In this document: positions 50,532-59,082 of the stretch, in pieces
How the letters are laid out: each line of letters opens with the position of its first letter
How positions within the stretch are numbered: the stretch's first letter is position 1
Translations under genes and position numbers: made by a program
The notes under the pieces: model-generated
Database searches by the model: none
Seen by the model: only the letters and a program-made list of their open reading frames with translations
What the model was told of the DNA's origin: nothing
Origin: Nocardioides massiliensis
Lineage (GTDB): Bacteria; Actinomycetota; Actinomycetes; Propionibacteriales; Nocardioidaceae
DNA: 64,000 nt
Direction: 5' to 3'
NCBI RefSeq assembly: GCF_030811215.1
Contig: NZ_JAUSQM010000001.1
Location: forward strand, 2,728,001 to 2,792,000

Positions 50532-50781
50532 CCGCTTCCTTGTGAGCGCGTCAAGGAGTTCTGCCGCCGCAGGCGTGGCTAGCTCGCGCGGCACGAGCAA
50601 GGCTCGGCAGCTGTGCTGTCGCACCCGCTAACAAGCTCCGTGGTCACAAGTAGTGAGGTCACAACTCTCCGGCTACGCCGAAGCTTCATCCGCCGTCGCC
50701 GCGGTCGCTGCTGCGTGCTGCTCGCGTCGCCGGGTTAGACGGCTGAGCGACGACTCACGTTCGATCGCGGTGTGGCCCAAC

Positions 50782-50980
50782 TCACCCCGCGTAAAAGATG
50801 CGATCCGCAGTCTCGACTGTGAGGACCTCTCGGGCGTCATGGTCAAGATTTGCGATGAACGGTGCCAGTCGGCTCAACGCGAGCGCCGTGCGGTGCGCCT
50901 CCTTTGCTTCTCGGTGTTGCTCAGCCCCTCGCGCCGCGAGGAAACCGCCGATGACTAAAGCACCGAGGGTGAGCCCTAAG
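50782..50980 (-). pseudogene. 3' fragment of the coiled-coil membrane-protein gene cut by the IS
   Basis: On the minus strand the frame ends 'LGLTLGALVIGGFLAARGAEQHREAKEAHRTALALSRLAPFIANLDHDAREVLTVETADRIFYAG' with TGA at 50784-50782. It has no start; it is the continuation of 52710-53518 once the IS (50981-52704) and one CTAAG copy are removed. It holds the second transmembrane helix and a conserved-looking cytoplasmic tail. Confidence 0.85.
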
Positions 50981-52704
50981 CCCGGATCCACCGATCGGCC
51001 GGGTCGGATGAGTTGATGGCGGTCGTGGCGACTTGAACCAGATCTGGACGCGATGATGTGCCGGACCTCGCTGTCCGGTGTTGTCCACTTGGTCCTCGGG
51101 TCGCGCAGCACTGGCTGCTGGATGATCAGGCCGCGAGGACCGGTGGCGGGTCGTTGACTCGGTCGAGCAGTGCTGTCCAGGCGGCTTCCCATGGCCAGGC
51201 CCGTGGGAGGTGCAGGGTGATCCGGCGTGCTGAGGTCGCGACCCGTGCAGGCACGATGATCAGTTTGCGACGCAGCGTCGCGGTGGTCGCCTTTGCCAAC
51301 TGCGGGTCGGTCAGGCTCGCGGCGGCTCGGGTCAGGTTGAACGCGATGACTGCGAGCACCAGCCAGGCGGCGTTGGCGGTGAACACCCCGGACGGCAGGT
51401 GGGCCAGCGCGGAGCTTTTGAGGTCGGCGTGGACTTGTTCGATGACCGCGTGATGGCGGTGAATCTTGTCGGCGGCGACGGTGTCCAGCACGTCGGCGTC
51501 GGTGGTGGTGAAGAAGGCGTGGAAGCGCCAAGTGTCGAACAGGGTGTCTTGGCCGGCGGCCTTGTTCTTCTCGGCGTTGAAGTCCGGGATCCTGCGGACC
51601 ACGAGCCGGCCCGGCACGTGGTCGGTCTTCTTCTGCGCAGCGAACGCGGTGAAGTCGATTTCGGCGACCTCGGCCCGGGAGATCCACCGCTGGCTGGCTT
51701 CGTCGAAGACGGCATCGGTGTACTCGATCGTGGTCCACGCGTCGTCGCCGATCGCAGCGATCGCGGCCTTGACGCGCTTGTCCATCCGCACGGTCACCGA
51801 CACCGCGGCCCCACGAGCAATCGCGGCATGGACTGGCCCACGGCCATAAAACGCCGAGTCCATCCGCACCAGGACCGGGTGAGGCTTGCCGAGCAACCTT
51901 CGGGCGGTCCTCACTGCATCGCCGACCAGACGCTTCGCACCGCGCGGTGACCCGGTCGAGCCCTTGCGCAGCCGCTGGGCCACGATCACCGGCGCGCTCG
52001 TGGCGGTGGTGAGGGTAGCGAGCAGTGCGTTGAGGCCGCGGACCCCGGAGTAGCCGAACCCGGCGCCCTGCTTGGCATAGCCGTGAACCTCGATGATCGT
52101 GTCATCGACATCGACCAACGCATACCCGCGATCCACCTCGGTGTCGGTGTCGGTGTCGCCGGCATCGTCGGCTGCGGGTGCGGCCGGTGCACCGAGCAAG
52201 CCGGTGAGGCCGGCCAGTGCGATCAGGAAGCGCGAGGCGACCGCGTCGAGCTGGCGCACGTGCCCGAAAGTGAAGGCCCGCAGGAACGAACCCAACGTCG
52301 AGGGCGCATACGCCCGGGCGAACAGCCGACCCATCCCGCCATGCCGCAGCAGCGCCATGTCATCGATGCTGTCCGCGCCGGCCACCATCCCGCCGACCAG
52401 CGAGGCGACCTTCAACCCAGCGTTCGCGCCCTTGTCAGTCGGGACGCTCAGGTGCTCACCTGCCAGGTCACGCAGACCGGCGGACTCGGCCAACGCGAGC
52501 ACCGGAACCAGACCGCCAGCCGACACGAGATTCGGATCGTCGAAGACCGCCGACGTCGATCGCAGCGTGTGAGAGAGTTTCACCTCAGAGATGCCCTTGC
52601 TCTTGGTGTGAATCGTTGCCTGAAGAACTCCGATTCTCCCGTGCTGCAAGGGCATTCTCGTTCTACGCCACGCTCACCCACCCAAGTTCATCGGTGGATC
52701 CGGG
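50981..52704 (-). mobile_element. IS1380-family insertion sequence, intact
   Basis: 1724 bp. Terminal inverted repeats: CCCGGATCCACCGAT (50981-50995) and its complement ATCGGTGGATCCGGG (52690-52704), perfect over 15 bp. Flanked by direct repeats CTAAG (50976-50980 and 52705-52709), the target duplication. A single transposase gene fills it. Size, ends and duplication fit IS1380-type elements. Perfect ends and an intact gene suggest recent arrival. Confidence 0.95.
51126..52655 (-). CDS. IS1380-family DDE transposase
   Basis: 509 residues from ATG 52655 (a GTG near 'VKLSHTLRST' is an alternative). Catalytic acids: D182-D185 region in 'YALVDVDDTIIEVHGYAKQG', D266 in 'VLVRMDSAFYGRGP', and the late glutamate in 'HHAVIEQVHADLKSSALAHLPSG'. 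An insertion of beta-strands between the second and third acid is typical for the family. Full length, no frameshift, so the element may be active. Confidence 0.95.
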   Translation of the reverse strand: MPLQHGRIGVLQATIHTKSKGISEVKLSHTLRSTSAVFDDPNLVSAGGLVPVLALAESAGLRDLAGEHLSVPTDKGANAGLKVASLVGGMVAGADSIDDMALLRHGGMGRLFARAYAPSTLGSFLRAFTFGHVRQLDAVASRFLIALAGLTGLLGAPAAPAADDAGDTDTDTEVDRGYALVDVDDTIIEVHGYAKQGAGFGYSGVRGLNALLATLTTATSAPVIVAQRLRKGSTGSPRGAKRLVGDAVRTARRLLGKPHPVLVRMDSAFYGRGPVHAAIARGAAVSVTVRMDKRVKAAIAAIGDDAWTTIEYTDAVFDEASQRWISRAEVAEIDFTAFAAQKKTDHVPGRLVVRRIPDFNAEKNKAAGQDTLFDTWRFHAFFTTTDADVLDTVAADKIHRHHAVIEQVHADLKSSALAHLPSGVFTANAAWLVLAVIAFNLTRAAASLTDPQLAKATTATLRRKLIIVPARVATSARRITLHLPRAWPWEAAWTALLDRVNDPPPVLAA

Positions 52705-52709
52705 CTAAG

Positions 52710-53518
52710 CGTGCGACGACGAACGCAACCGTGTTTTCGGTGTCAGATCCGTTCGCGAGGTAGAGAGCCAGAGACGCGAGGCCCGCGAAACCGAAGACGA
52801 CTGCCCCAACGTCATACTTCAGTGCAGCAGAGTCCTTGTTCTTGGCGTAAGCCTCGTATTCCTGGCCGACTACGAGAGCCGTCGACTCGTGCACGAGCTT
52901 GGCAGCTTCGTCTCGGAGTCCCTTCAGGTCGTCGATCGCCGCGTCAGCTCGCGCCTTCTCCGTCGAGAGCGCTTCGACCCACTGCTGCTCTAGCTCGCTT
53001 CGGGCAGTCTTGAGTTCCTGTAGGAGCTCATGCTGCACTCCTTCCAGCTGCTTGTGCTGTGTCTTGACCTCTGCGAGTGCTTCCTTCAGTTCGTCCCGGC
53101 GGGTGACGAGCGCAGTGAGCGCCTCGTCGGCGCTGGTTGTGATGCCCTCGATAGCGGACGCGCTGGCTGCTCCAAGCTGATCCGGCGTCAGGCTCGGCCA
53201 GGCCGCCAGCGCCTCGATCACCCCGTCAACTGCAGCGTCGACAGGCTTGTAGTCCGTACCTCCATCGCGCCACGCCTGGAACGCATCCACGAGTAAACGG
53301 ACAGCGCCATCAGCGGTACTGAGGATGGCCCGGGTGAACGCTGCCGGATCGCTGCCTGTTCGATAGGCGGCGAGCCGCTCGACGACTACCCGCACTAGCT
53401 CAACGGTGTCGCGGTCGTTATCTTCATCTGGCAGCGGAGTCTCATCAAGCACCGCTCGAAGCTCCTCCGCTGTCTTCCACAGCGCGTGCCGTTCGAACCG
53501 GTCGATCCAACTCGCCAT
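52710..53518 (-). pseudogene. 5' part of a coiled-coil, membrane-anchored protein gene interrupted by the IS
   Basis: ATG 53518 begins 'MASWIDRFERHALWKTAEELRAVLDETPL'. Residues ~120-230 are a long coiled coil ('TRRDELKEALAEVKTQHKQLEGVQHELLQELKTARSELEQQWVEAL'), followed by a first transmembrane helix ('VGAVVFGFAGLASLALYLA'). In the present state translation runs into the IS for 'RIHR' and stops. Joining to 50782-50980 restores 335 residues with two helices and a short inside tail. I do not recognise the family; the layout suggests an inner-membrane sensor or anchor. Confidence 0.85.
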
Positions 53519-53655
53519 TCGCTATCCCTACATCCGCCGTTGAGCGGCGATCTTAGGGGCGCGCGGGCGCTCCGCGGGGGCGAATCAGATAAGCGGTAGG
53601 CACGCGGCCGGGGGCTCCGATTAGCGCCTTGATTGCAAACTGGTCCGGGAAGCAG

Positions 53656-53694
53656 TCAGGGGCGGTCCCGGAGGATACCGAAAACCGCCCCTGA
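53656..53694 (-). terminator. Hairpin downstream of tRNA-Pro
   Basis: TCAGGGGCGGT (53656-53666) and ACCGCCCCTGA (53684-53694) form an 11-bp stem with a 17-base loop. It lies 16 bases past the tRNA 3' end in the direction of transcription; it lies on the island side of the attachment site. Confidence 0.6.
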
Positions 53695-53709
53695 GCTGCA
53701 TTTTTGTGT

Positions 53710-53784
<75 letters not shown>

Positions 53785-53949
53785 AACGCCTCGCGCGGGA
53801 TCGCCGAGCGAAGCGAGCGGAACATTACCGCAGACCTCTGGGCGGGCCGAATCTGGGGCAGGCCTCCTCAGGCGTAGGCTGACCGGCACCACGATCGGGG
53901 ATGTCGTCGGCGAGCGACGGCCAGGGGACAGCGGTGACCAGGAGGCGGT

Positions 53950-54558
53950 GTGAGCACGCCCGACGCGCAGGCGACGGCACGTGTGTGGACCGTTCCGAAC
54001 CTCTTGAGCGGCCTGCGGCTGCTCGGGGTCCCGTTGTTCCTGTGGCTGGTGCTGGGGCCGGAGGCCGACGGGTGGGCGCTGCTGGTCCTCATGGCCTCGG
54101 GCGTGACCGACTACCTCGACGGCTACCTCGCGCGCCGGCTGAACCAGATGTCGCAGCTCGGGCAGCTCCTCGACCCGATCGCGGACCGGCTCTACATCCT
54201 GGCCGTCGTCTTCGGGCTGGCGTGGCGCGACATCATCCCGTGGTGGCTGGCGCTGCTGCTGCCCGCACGCGACGTGTTCCTGTGGTGCCTGGTGCCGTTC
54301 CTGCGCACGCGCGGCTACAGCGCCCTTCCGGTCCACTTCCTCGGAAAGGCCGCGACCTTCAACCTGCTCTACGCGTTCCCGCTGCTGCTGCTCGGTGACG
54401 GCACCGGTGTGGTCGCGACGCTGGCCCAGGTCTTCGGGTGGGCCTTCGCGATCTGGGGCACGTCGCTGTACTGGTGGGCCGGCCTGCTGTACGCCTGGCA
54501 GGTGCGCAAGCTGCTCGCCGACCACGATCGCCGCGCGCCGGTGCTCGGCGGCGGCTGA
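53950..54558 (+). CDS. CDP-alcohol phosphatidyltransferase family protein
   Basis: 202 residues from GTG 53950 with GGAGG just upstream. Signature 'SGVTDYLDGYLARRLNQMSQLGQLLDPIAD' has the DGx2AR...G...Dx3D metal/CDP site, and there are about six hydrophobic helices. Makes a phosphatidyl-linked head group from CDP-diacylglycerol; with this neighbourhood (DUF881 genes) it is usually labelled PgsA-like (phosphatidylglycerophosphate or cardiolipin synthase). Exact alcohol unknown. Confidence 0.88.
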   Translation: MSTPDAQATARVWTVPNLLSGLRLLGVPLFLWLVLGPEADGWALLVLMASGVTDYLDGYLARRLNQMSQLGQLLDPIADRLYILAVVFGLAWRDIIPWWLALLLPARDVFLWCLVPFLRTRGYSALPVHFLGKAATFNLLYAFPLLLLGDGTGVVATLAQVFGWAFAIWGTSLYWWAGLLYAWQVRKLLADHDRRAPVLGGG

Positions 54559-54568
54559 TGGCCGTGCC

Positions 54569-55429
54569 GTGAGTGAGCGCCCGCTGCCGGACCGGGTGAC
54601 CATGGGTCTGCTCGACCTGGTCACCTCGCAGTCGCTCGACCAGGACTACGTCGCCGTCGCCGAACGCCGCCGCCAGGCGGCCGACTCCGAGGAGGCCCCG
54701 GCCGAGCCGAGCGCGGCGGAGCGACGCGGCATCGGCACCGTCGGCCTCGTCGTGGTGGCGGTGTTCGGTGCGCTGATGGTCACCGCCGGCCTGGAGACGT
54801 CGCGGCTGGCCGACGACCGGGCATCGGGCCGCGACGAGCTGATCAACCAGATCGCCGAGCGTCGCGAGGTCGTCGAGGCGCGCCGGGAGCGGGTCGAGAC
54901 GCTGCGGCAGGAGAACGAGGAGCTGGAGACCTCGCTGATCGAGGAGACCGCCGCGGGCCGCGCTTTGTCGACGCGCGTCGCCCGGCTGAGCCTCGCGACC
55001 GGTCTGGTGCCGGTGAGGGGTCCGGGGGTCAAGGTCGTCGTGGACGACGCGGAGGGTGCCGGTAGCGACCTCGAGCGGGTGATGGACGTCGACCTGCAGA
55101 AGCTGGCCAATGCGCTGTGGGCTGCCGGGGCCGAGGCGATGGCGATCAACGGCAAGCGCGTCACGGCCACCACGGCTATCCGGCAGGCGGGAGCGGCGAT
55201 CACAGTGAACTATCAGGCGATCCGACGGCCGTATGTCGTGGAAGCGATCGGGGATCCGGATACGATCCCTGCACGATTCGTCGACAATCGGCATGGTGCC
55301 GACTGGTTCGACCTGCAACGGGCGGTGGGCTTGCGCTTCACGATGAACAGGGAAGAGAACCTGACTCTGCCAGGCGCGGAGGACTTCAGGCTCCGCTACG
55401 CCACCAGTGAGCCGGTGGGCGCCCGATGA
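54569..55429 (+). CDS. DUF881 membrane-anchored protein (first copy)
   Basis: 286 residues from GTG 54569. A cytoplasmic lead ('MGLLDLVTSQSLDQDYVAVAERRRQA'), one transmembrane helix about 53-72, a coiled coil ('INQIAERREVVEARRERVETLRQENEELE'), then the DUF881 domain ('GLVPVRGPGVKVVVDDAEG...DLQKLANALWAAGAEAMAINGKRV'). Probably extracytoplasmic. Function unknown; in Gram-positives linked to division-cell-wall clusters. Confidence 0.9.
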   Translation: MSERPLPDRVTMGLLDLVTSQSLDQDYVAVAERRRQAADSEEAPAEPSAAERRGIGTVGLVVVAVFGALMVTAGLETSRLADDRASGRDELINQIAERREVVEARRERVETLRQENEELETSLIEETAAGRALSTRVARLSLATGLVPVRGPGVKVVVDDAEGAGSDLERVMDVDLQKLANALWAAGAEAMAINGKRVTATTAIRQAGAAITVNYQAIRRPYVVEAIGDPDTIPARFVDNRHGADWFDLQRAVGLRFTMNREENLTLPGAEDFRLRYATSEPVGAR

Positions 55430-55758
55430 TCGCCGCGCTCGGCCTGCTCATCGGGCTGCTGGCGGGCCTCATCCTGCAGCCCGAGGTTCCGCTGTGGCTC
55501 GAGCCGTACCTCCCGATCGCCGTCGTCGCGGCACTCGACGCGGTCTTCGGCGCCCTACGGGCCTTCCTCGACGGCATCTTCGACGACAAGGTCTTCGTCG
55601 TCTCCTTCACCAGCAACGTGTTGATCGCGGCGCTCATCGTCTACCTCGGCGACAAGCTCGGCGTCGGGGGACAGCTCTCCACCGGCGTCATCGTCGTGCT
55701 CGGGATCCGGATCTTCTCCAACGTCGCGGCGATCCGCCGCCACCTGTTCCATGCCTGA
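55426..55758 (+). CDS. sbp: Small basic protein (DUF1290, Sbp family)
   Basis: 110 residues, ATG overlapping the DUF881 stop. Three hydrophobic segments: 'MIAALGLLIGLLAGLILQPEV', 'YLPIAVVAALDAVFGALRAFLDGIFDDKVFVVSFTSNVLIAALIVYLGDKLGVGGQL', '[24 protein letters not shown]'. Matches the conserved Sbp family located between two DUF881 genes. Role not known. Confidence 0.92.
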   Translation: MIAALGLLIGLLAGLILQPEVPLWLEPYLPIAVVAALDAVFGALRAFLDGIFDDKVFVVSFTSNVLIAALIVYLGDKLGVGGQLSTGVIVVLGIRIFSNVAAIRRHLFHA

Positions 55759-56572
55759 GCGCGTCCCCGACCGCACGCCCGAGGGCGACGGCGCACGCGC
55801 GACCGGCGCGGTGGATGCGACGCACGTGCCGGCCGAGACCGGACGCGACCGGCTCGCCCAGGCGATCCGCAAGCCCACCCGTCGTCAGCTCGGCGTGGCG
55901 GTGATCCTGGCAGTGCTCGGCTTCTCGGCAGCGGTGCAGCTGCGGTCGACCGAGGCCGCGACCAGCTACCCGGGCATGCGGCAGGAGGACCTGGTCCAGG
56001 TCCTCAACAACCTCTCGGCCGCGGCACAGCGGGCGGAGAACGACATCAACCAGCTGGAGCAGGCCCAGCAGTCGCTGCTGAGCAACCGTGACAGCCGCTC
56101 GGCGGCGATCGCTCGCGCGCGTGAGCAGGCCGACGCCCTGGCGATCCTGGCCGGCACGGTGCCAGCCAGCGGGCCCGGCATCCGGGTGACCGTGACCGAC
56201 GAGTCCGGACAGATGAAGATCGACCAGCTGCTCAACGCGCTGCAGGAACTGCGCGACGCGGGGGCCGAGGCGATCGAGCTCAATGACGCGGTCCGCGTGG
56301 TCGCGCAGACGGCGCTCGACGACGGAAGCGCGGCGGGGGAGACACCGGGGCGGATCATCGTCGACGGTCAGGAGCTCGCCCAGCCCTATGTCATCGAGGC
56401 GATCGGCAACCCCGAGACGCTGGCGACCGCGCTCGGCATCTTCGGCGGGTTCCTCGAGCAGGTCGAGCAGGTCAGTGCCCGCGCCGTGGTCGAGCGGCTC
56501 GAGGACGTCGAGATCGCCAGCGTCCGCGAGATCGCCACTGCGGAGTACGCCACACCGGTCGAGGACGAGTAG
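55751..56572 (+). CDS. DUF881 membrane-anchored protein (second copy)
   Basis: 273 residues, overlapping sbp. Basic N-tail, helix about 54-71, coiled coil ('[36 protein letters not shown]'), DUF881 domain '[48 protein letters not shown]'. Paralogue of 54569-55429 in the order DUF881-sbp-DUF881, probably a hetero-complex. Confidence 0.9.
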   Translation: MPERVPDRTPEGDGARATGAVDATHVPAETGRDRLAQAIRKPTRRQLGVAVILAVLGFSAAVQLRSTEAATSYPGMRQEDLVQVLNNLSAAAQRAENDINQLEQAQQSLLSNRDSRSAAIARAREQADALAILAGTVPASGPGIRVTVTDESGQMKIDQLLNALQELRDAGAEAIELNDAVRVVAQTALDDGSAAGETPGRIIVDGQELAQPYVIEAIGNPETLATALGIFGGFLEQVEQVSARAVVERLEDVEIASVREIATAEYATPVEDE

Positions 56573-56609
56573 CCTCGGCCGCCCGAGCCCACGAGTGATC
56601 GGAGCACCG

Positions 56610-56984
56610 ATGTATCCCGAGGACCTGAAGTACACCAGCGAGCACGAGTGGGTGCGGCCCGGCGACGTGGTGCGCGTCGGCATCACCTCCTACGCGCAGG
56701 ACGCGCTGGGCGACATCGTCTTCGTGTCGCTGCCGGCCGTCGGCGACACCGTCGAGGCGGGCGCGGGGATCGGCGAGCTCGAGTCCACCAAGTCGGTGAG
56801 CGACCTCTACGCCCCCGTGTCGGGCGAGGTCACCGCGCGCAACGACGCCTTGGACGCGGCACCCGAGCTGGTGAACTCGGACCCGTACGGCGAGGGCTGG
56901 CTGTTCGAGATCACGCCCAGCGACCCGACGCAGGTCGACGGCCTGCTCGACGCGGCCGGCTACCAGGCCGGTCTGGACACCTGA
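56610..56984 (+). CDS. gcvH: Glycine cleavage system H protein
   Basis: 124 residues from ATG 56610 with GGAG at 56601-56604. Lipoyl attachment site K61 in '[20 protein letters not shown]'. Carries the aminomethyl intermediate between GcvP and GcvT. gcvP lies 3 kb downstream; gcvT is not in the window. Confidence 0.96.
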   Translation: MYPEDLKYTSEHEWVRPGDVVRVGITSYAQDALGDIVFVSLPAVGDTVEAGAGIGELESTKSVSDLYAPVSGEVTARNDALDAAPELVNSDPYGEGWLFEITPSDPTQVDGLLDAAGYQAGLDT

Positions 56985-57041
56985 GCCGGACGTTCCGCCC
57001 CGGCGTGCGGCTCGCGTACGCCTGATAGGTTTTTCCCACCA

Positions 57042-57072
57042 TCAACCTCGACTGTCGCTTGAGGGTTGCGAC
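57042..57072. promoter_or_regulatory. Candidate operator upstream of garA
   Basis: TCAACCTC...CTTGAGGGTTGCGAC. The ends CAACCTC and GAGGgTTG form an inverted repeat, and the block recurs in shortened form before the second MerR gene (58905-58927). Its presence at two MerR-linked promoters suggests a MerR (FtsR-like) binding site. Confidence 0.5.
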
Positions 57073-57092
57073 GGTCGGTCGCGGGAGGACAC

Positions 57093-57635
57093 ATGCCGTT
57101 CTGCACCCAGTGCGGACACCAGAATCCGGACGATGCTCGGTTCTGCGCCCAGTGCGGCACGCGGCTCCAGACCGCAGCCGCGACGGACGCCACGCCGGGA
57201 TCGGCGGCCGGGTCGACGGACTCGCCGAGCGAGACCACCGCGACGATCACCTTCGGCGTCCCGCCGAAGGCCGACGCTGACGATGGCGGCCTCAACGACG
57301 CCGACGCTGCCGCGGTCGACGCGCTGCCCGCGGGGAGCGCACTGCTGGTCGTGCAGCGCGGCCCGGGCGCAGGCAGCCGCTTCCTGCTCGACGTCGACCA
57401 GGTCAACGCGGGTCGACACCCCGAGAGCGAGATCTTCCTCGACGACGTCACCGTCTCGCGGCGGCACGCGGAGTTCCGTCGTAGCGACGACGGTTTCTCG
57501 GTCAGCGACGTCGGGAGCCTCAACGGCACCTACGTCAACCGCGACCGCATCGACGGTGCCGTCCTGCTGCAGAACGGCGACGAGGTCCAGATCGGCAAGT
57601 TCCGCCTGGTCTTCTTCGCCAGCAGCCAGGGCTGA
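57093..57635 (+). CDS. garA: GarA/OdhI-type FHA regulator with N-terminal zinc ribbon
   Basis: 180 residues from ATG 57093 with GGGAGG upstream. A four-cysteine zinc ribbon (C4, C7, C18, C21: 'CTQCGHQNPDDARFCAQCG') precedes the phospho-acceptor motif ETT at 47-49, then the FHA domain (85-175) with 'GRHPESEIFLDDVTVSRRHAEFR' and 'VGSLNGTYVNRDRIDGAVLLQNGDEVQIGKFRLVF'. In mycobacteria/corynebacteria PknB/PknG phosphorylate the ETT threonine and GarA then folds on itself, releasing 2-oxoglutarate dehydrogenase and glutamate dehydrogenase. Same neighbourhood as Mtb garA. Confidence 0.93.
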   Translation: MPFCTQCGHQNPDDARFCAQCGTRLQTAAATDATPGSAAGSTDSPSETTATITFGVPPKADADDGGLNDADAAAVDALPAGSALLVVQRGPGAGSRFLLDVDQVNAGRHPESEIFLDDVTVSRRHAEFRRSDDGFSVSDVGSLNGTYVNRDRIDGAVLLQNGDEVQIGKFRLVFFASSQG

Positions 57636-57640
57636 GGCCC

Positions 57641-58381
57641 GTGGCTCCGGCCTCCCGCGCAGAGACTGCGCGGGCGCGGATGAGCATCGGCGAGGTGCTC
57701 GGTGCCCTGCGCGCCGACTTCCCCGATGTGAGCATCTCCAAGATCCGGTTCCTCGAGGCCGAGGGACTGGTCGAGCCCGAGCGCACGCAGGCGGGCTACC
57801 GCAAGTTCTCGCATGCCGACGTCGAGCGCCTGCGCTACGTCCTGCAGTGCCAGCGTGAGCATTACCTGCCACTGAAGGTCATCAAGGAGCACCTCGACGC
57901 GATCGACCGGGGCCTGGAGCCGCCGGAGGTCCCCGGCGCCGCGCCGCGCGTGCCGCGGATGGTCCTCCAGGGCGACGGCCCCGACCCGGCGAGCTTCGCC
58001 GCCGAGCCCAGCGACCTGCGCCTCACCCGCGCCGAGCTGCTCGAGGCGGCCGGGATCGATGAGGCGATCCTCGGTGACCTGGAGAACTTCGGCCTGGTGC
58101 GCCCCCGGTCCAGCAGCAGTGCGCCGTACGACGCCGACGCGGTGCTGATCGCGCGCACGGCCGGTGAGCTCGCGGCGTACGGCGTGGAGCCCCGGCACCT
58201 GCGCGCGTTCCGCACCGCGGCCGACCGCGAGATCGGGCTCGTCGAGCAGGTGGTCGAGCCGCTGCGGCGCAGCCGCGACGCCGGGGCGCATGGTCGCGCC
58301 GAGGAGACGATCAGCCAGATGGCGTCGTTGTCCGTCCGGCTGCACGCGGCGCTGGTGCGCGCCGGCCTGCGCGCCCGCTGA
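57641..58381 (+). CDS. ftsR: MerR-family regulator FtsR-type
   Basis: 246 residues, GTG start five bases after garA. N-terminal MerR helix-turn-helix 'SIGEVLGALRADFPDVSISKIRFLEAEGLVEPERTQAGYRKFSHADVERLRYVLQCQREHYLPLKVIKEHLDAI'. The long C-terminal part lacks metal cysteines. Order gcvH-garA-merR matches Mtb Rv1826-Rv1827-Rv1828; the corynebacterial orthologue FtsR activates ftsZ. Co-transcribed with garA. Confidence 0.9.
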   Translation: MAPASRAETARARMSIGEVLGALRADFPDVSISKIRFLEAEGLVEPERTQAGYRKFSHADVERLRYVLQCQREHYLPLKVIKEHLDAIDRGLEPPEVPGAAPRVPRMVLQGDGPDPASFAAEPSDLRLTRAELLEAAGIDEAILGDLENFGLVRPRSSSSAPYDADAVLIARTAGELAAYGVEPRHLRAFRTAADREIGLVEQVVEPLRRSRDAGAHGRAEETISQMASLSVRLHAALVRAGLRAR

Positions 58382-58412
58382 CCGTGCGGAGTCCCCGAGT
58401 AGGGTGGACGAC

Positions 58413-58880
58413 GTGCGCGAGGTAGAGGTGATCGGAGTCCGGGTCGAGATGCCGTCGAACAACCCGATCGTGCTGTTGCGCGAGAGTGCGGGGGACCGGT
58501 ACCTGCCGATCTGGATCGGTGCGGTCGAGGCGACGGCGATCGCGTTCGCCCAGCAGGGCGTCGTCCCCCCGCGGCCGCTGACCCACGACCTGCTGCGCGA
58601 CCTGCTCGAGGCGACCGGCAACGCGCTCACCGAGGTGCGGATCACCGAGATGCGCGACGGGGTCTTCTACGCCATGCTGGCGCTCGCCTCCGGAGTCGAG
58701 GTGAGCGCCCGTCCCTCGGACTCGATCGCGCTGGCGCTGCGCACCGGTGCGCGGATCGTCTGCGCCGACGACGTGCTCGAGGAGGCCGGCCTCGAAGTGC
58801 CGGACGAGCAGGAGGACGAGGTCGAGAAGTTCCGCGAGTTCCTCGACCACGTGACGCCCGAGGACTTCGAGCAGGGCTGA
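58413..58880 (+). CDS. Bifunctional nuclease family protein (DUF151)
   Basis: 155 residues from GTG 58413 (a GTG three codons earlier is an alternative). 'VREVEVIGVRVEMPSNNPIVLLRESAGDRYLPIWIGAVEATAIAFAQQG', 'RPLTHDLLRDLLEATG', 'RPSDSIALALRTGARIVCADDVLEEAG' are the DUF151 signature. Related to plant/archaeal proteins with RNase/DNase activity; role in bacteria unclear. Orthologous to the gene between two merR genes in Mtb. Confidence 0.92.
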   Translation: MREVEVIGVRVEMPSNNPIVLLRESAGDRYLPIWIGAVEATAIAFAQQGVVPPRPLTHDLLRDLLEATGNALTEVRITEMRDGVFYAMLALASGVEVSARPSDSIALALRTGARIVCADDVLEEAGLEVPDEQEDEVEKFREFLDHVTPEDFEQG

Positions 58881-58904
58881 CGAAGCGGTACGACGAGCAA
58901 CTCT

Positions 58905-58927
58905 CAACCTCAACTTGAGGGTGCGAC
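58905..58927. promoter_or_regulatory. Candidate operator upstream of the second MerR gene
   Basis: CAACCTCAACTTGAGGGTGC; contains the near-palindrome CCTCAACTTGAGG (58908-58920). It shares CAACCTC and CTTGAGGGT with 57042-57072 before garA, about 155 bases from the merR start. Confidence 0.5.
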
Positions 58928-59082
58928 ACGTCGGCGTGGCGAGGGTGCGGGTCGTTGACCACGGTCCATGCGCGGCTTACGGTGAGTGATGTCTTCGCTG
59001 TAACTCCATCGTTGTGCTCTGACCCAGGGCCGGCGACTTCCCCCTCGGAGTCACGCTGAGCGAACGAAAGCTGGAGGACCAG

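Noticed and set aside
50532-50781. A coding gene between the chimera and the IS-split gene, including a plus-strand frame at 50653-50958
   Set aside because: No ribosome site or recognisable product. A short minus-strand reading (GHTAIERESSLSRL...) is open for about 35 codons but has no convincing start.
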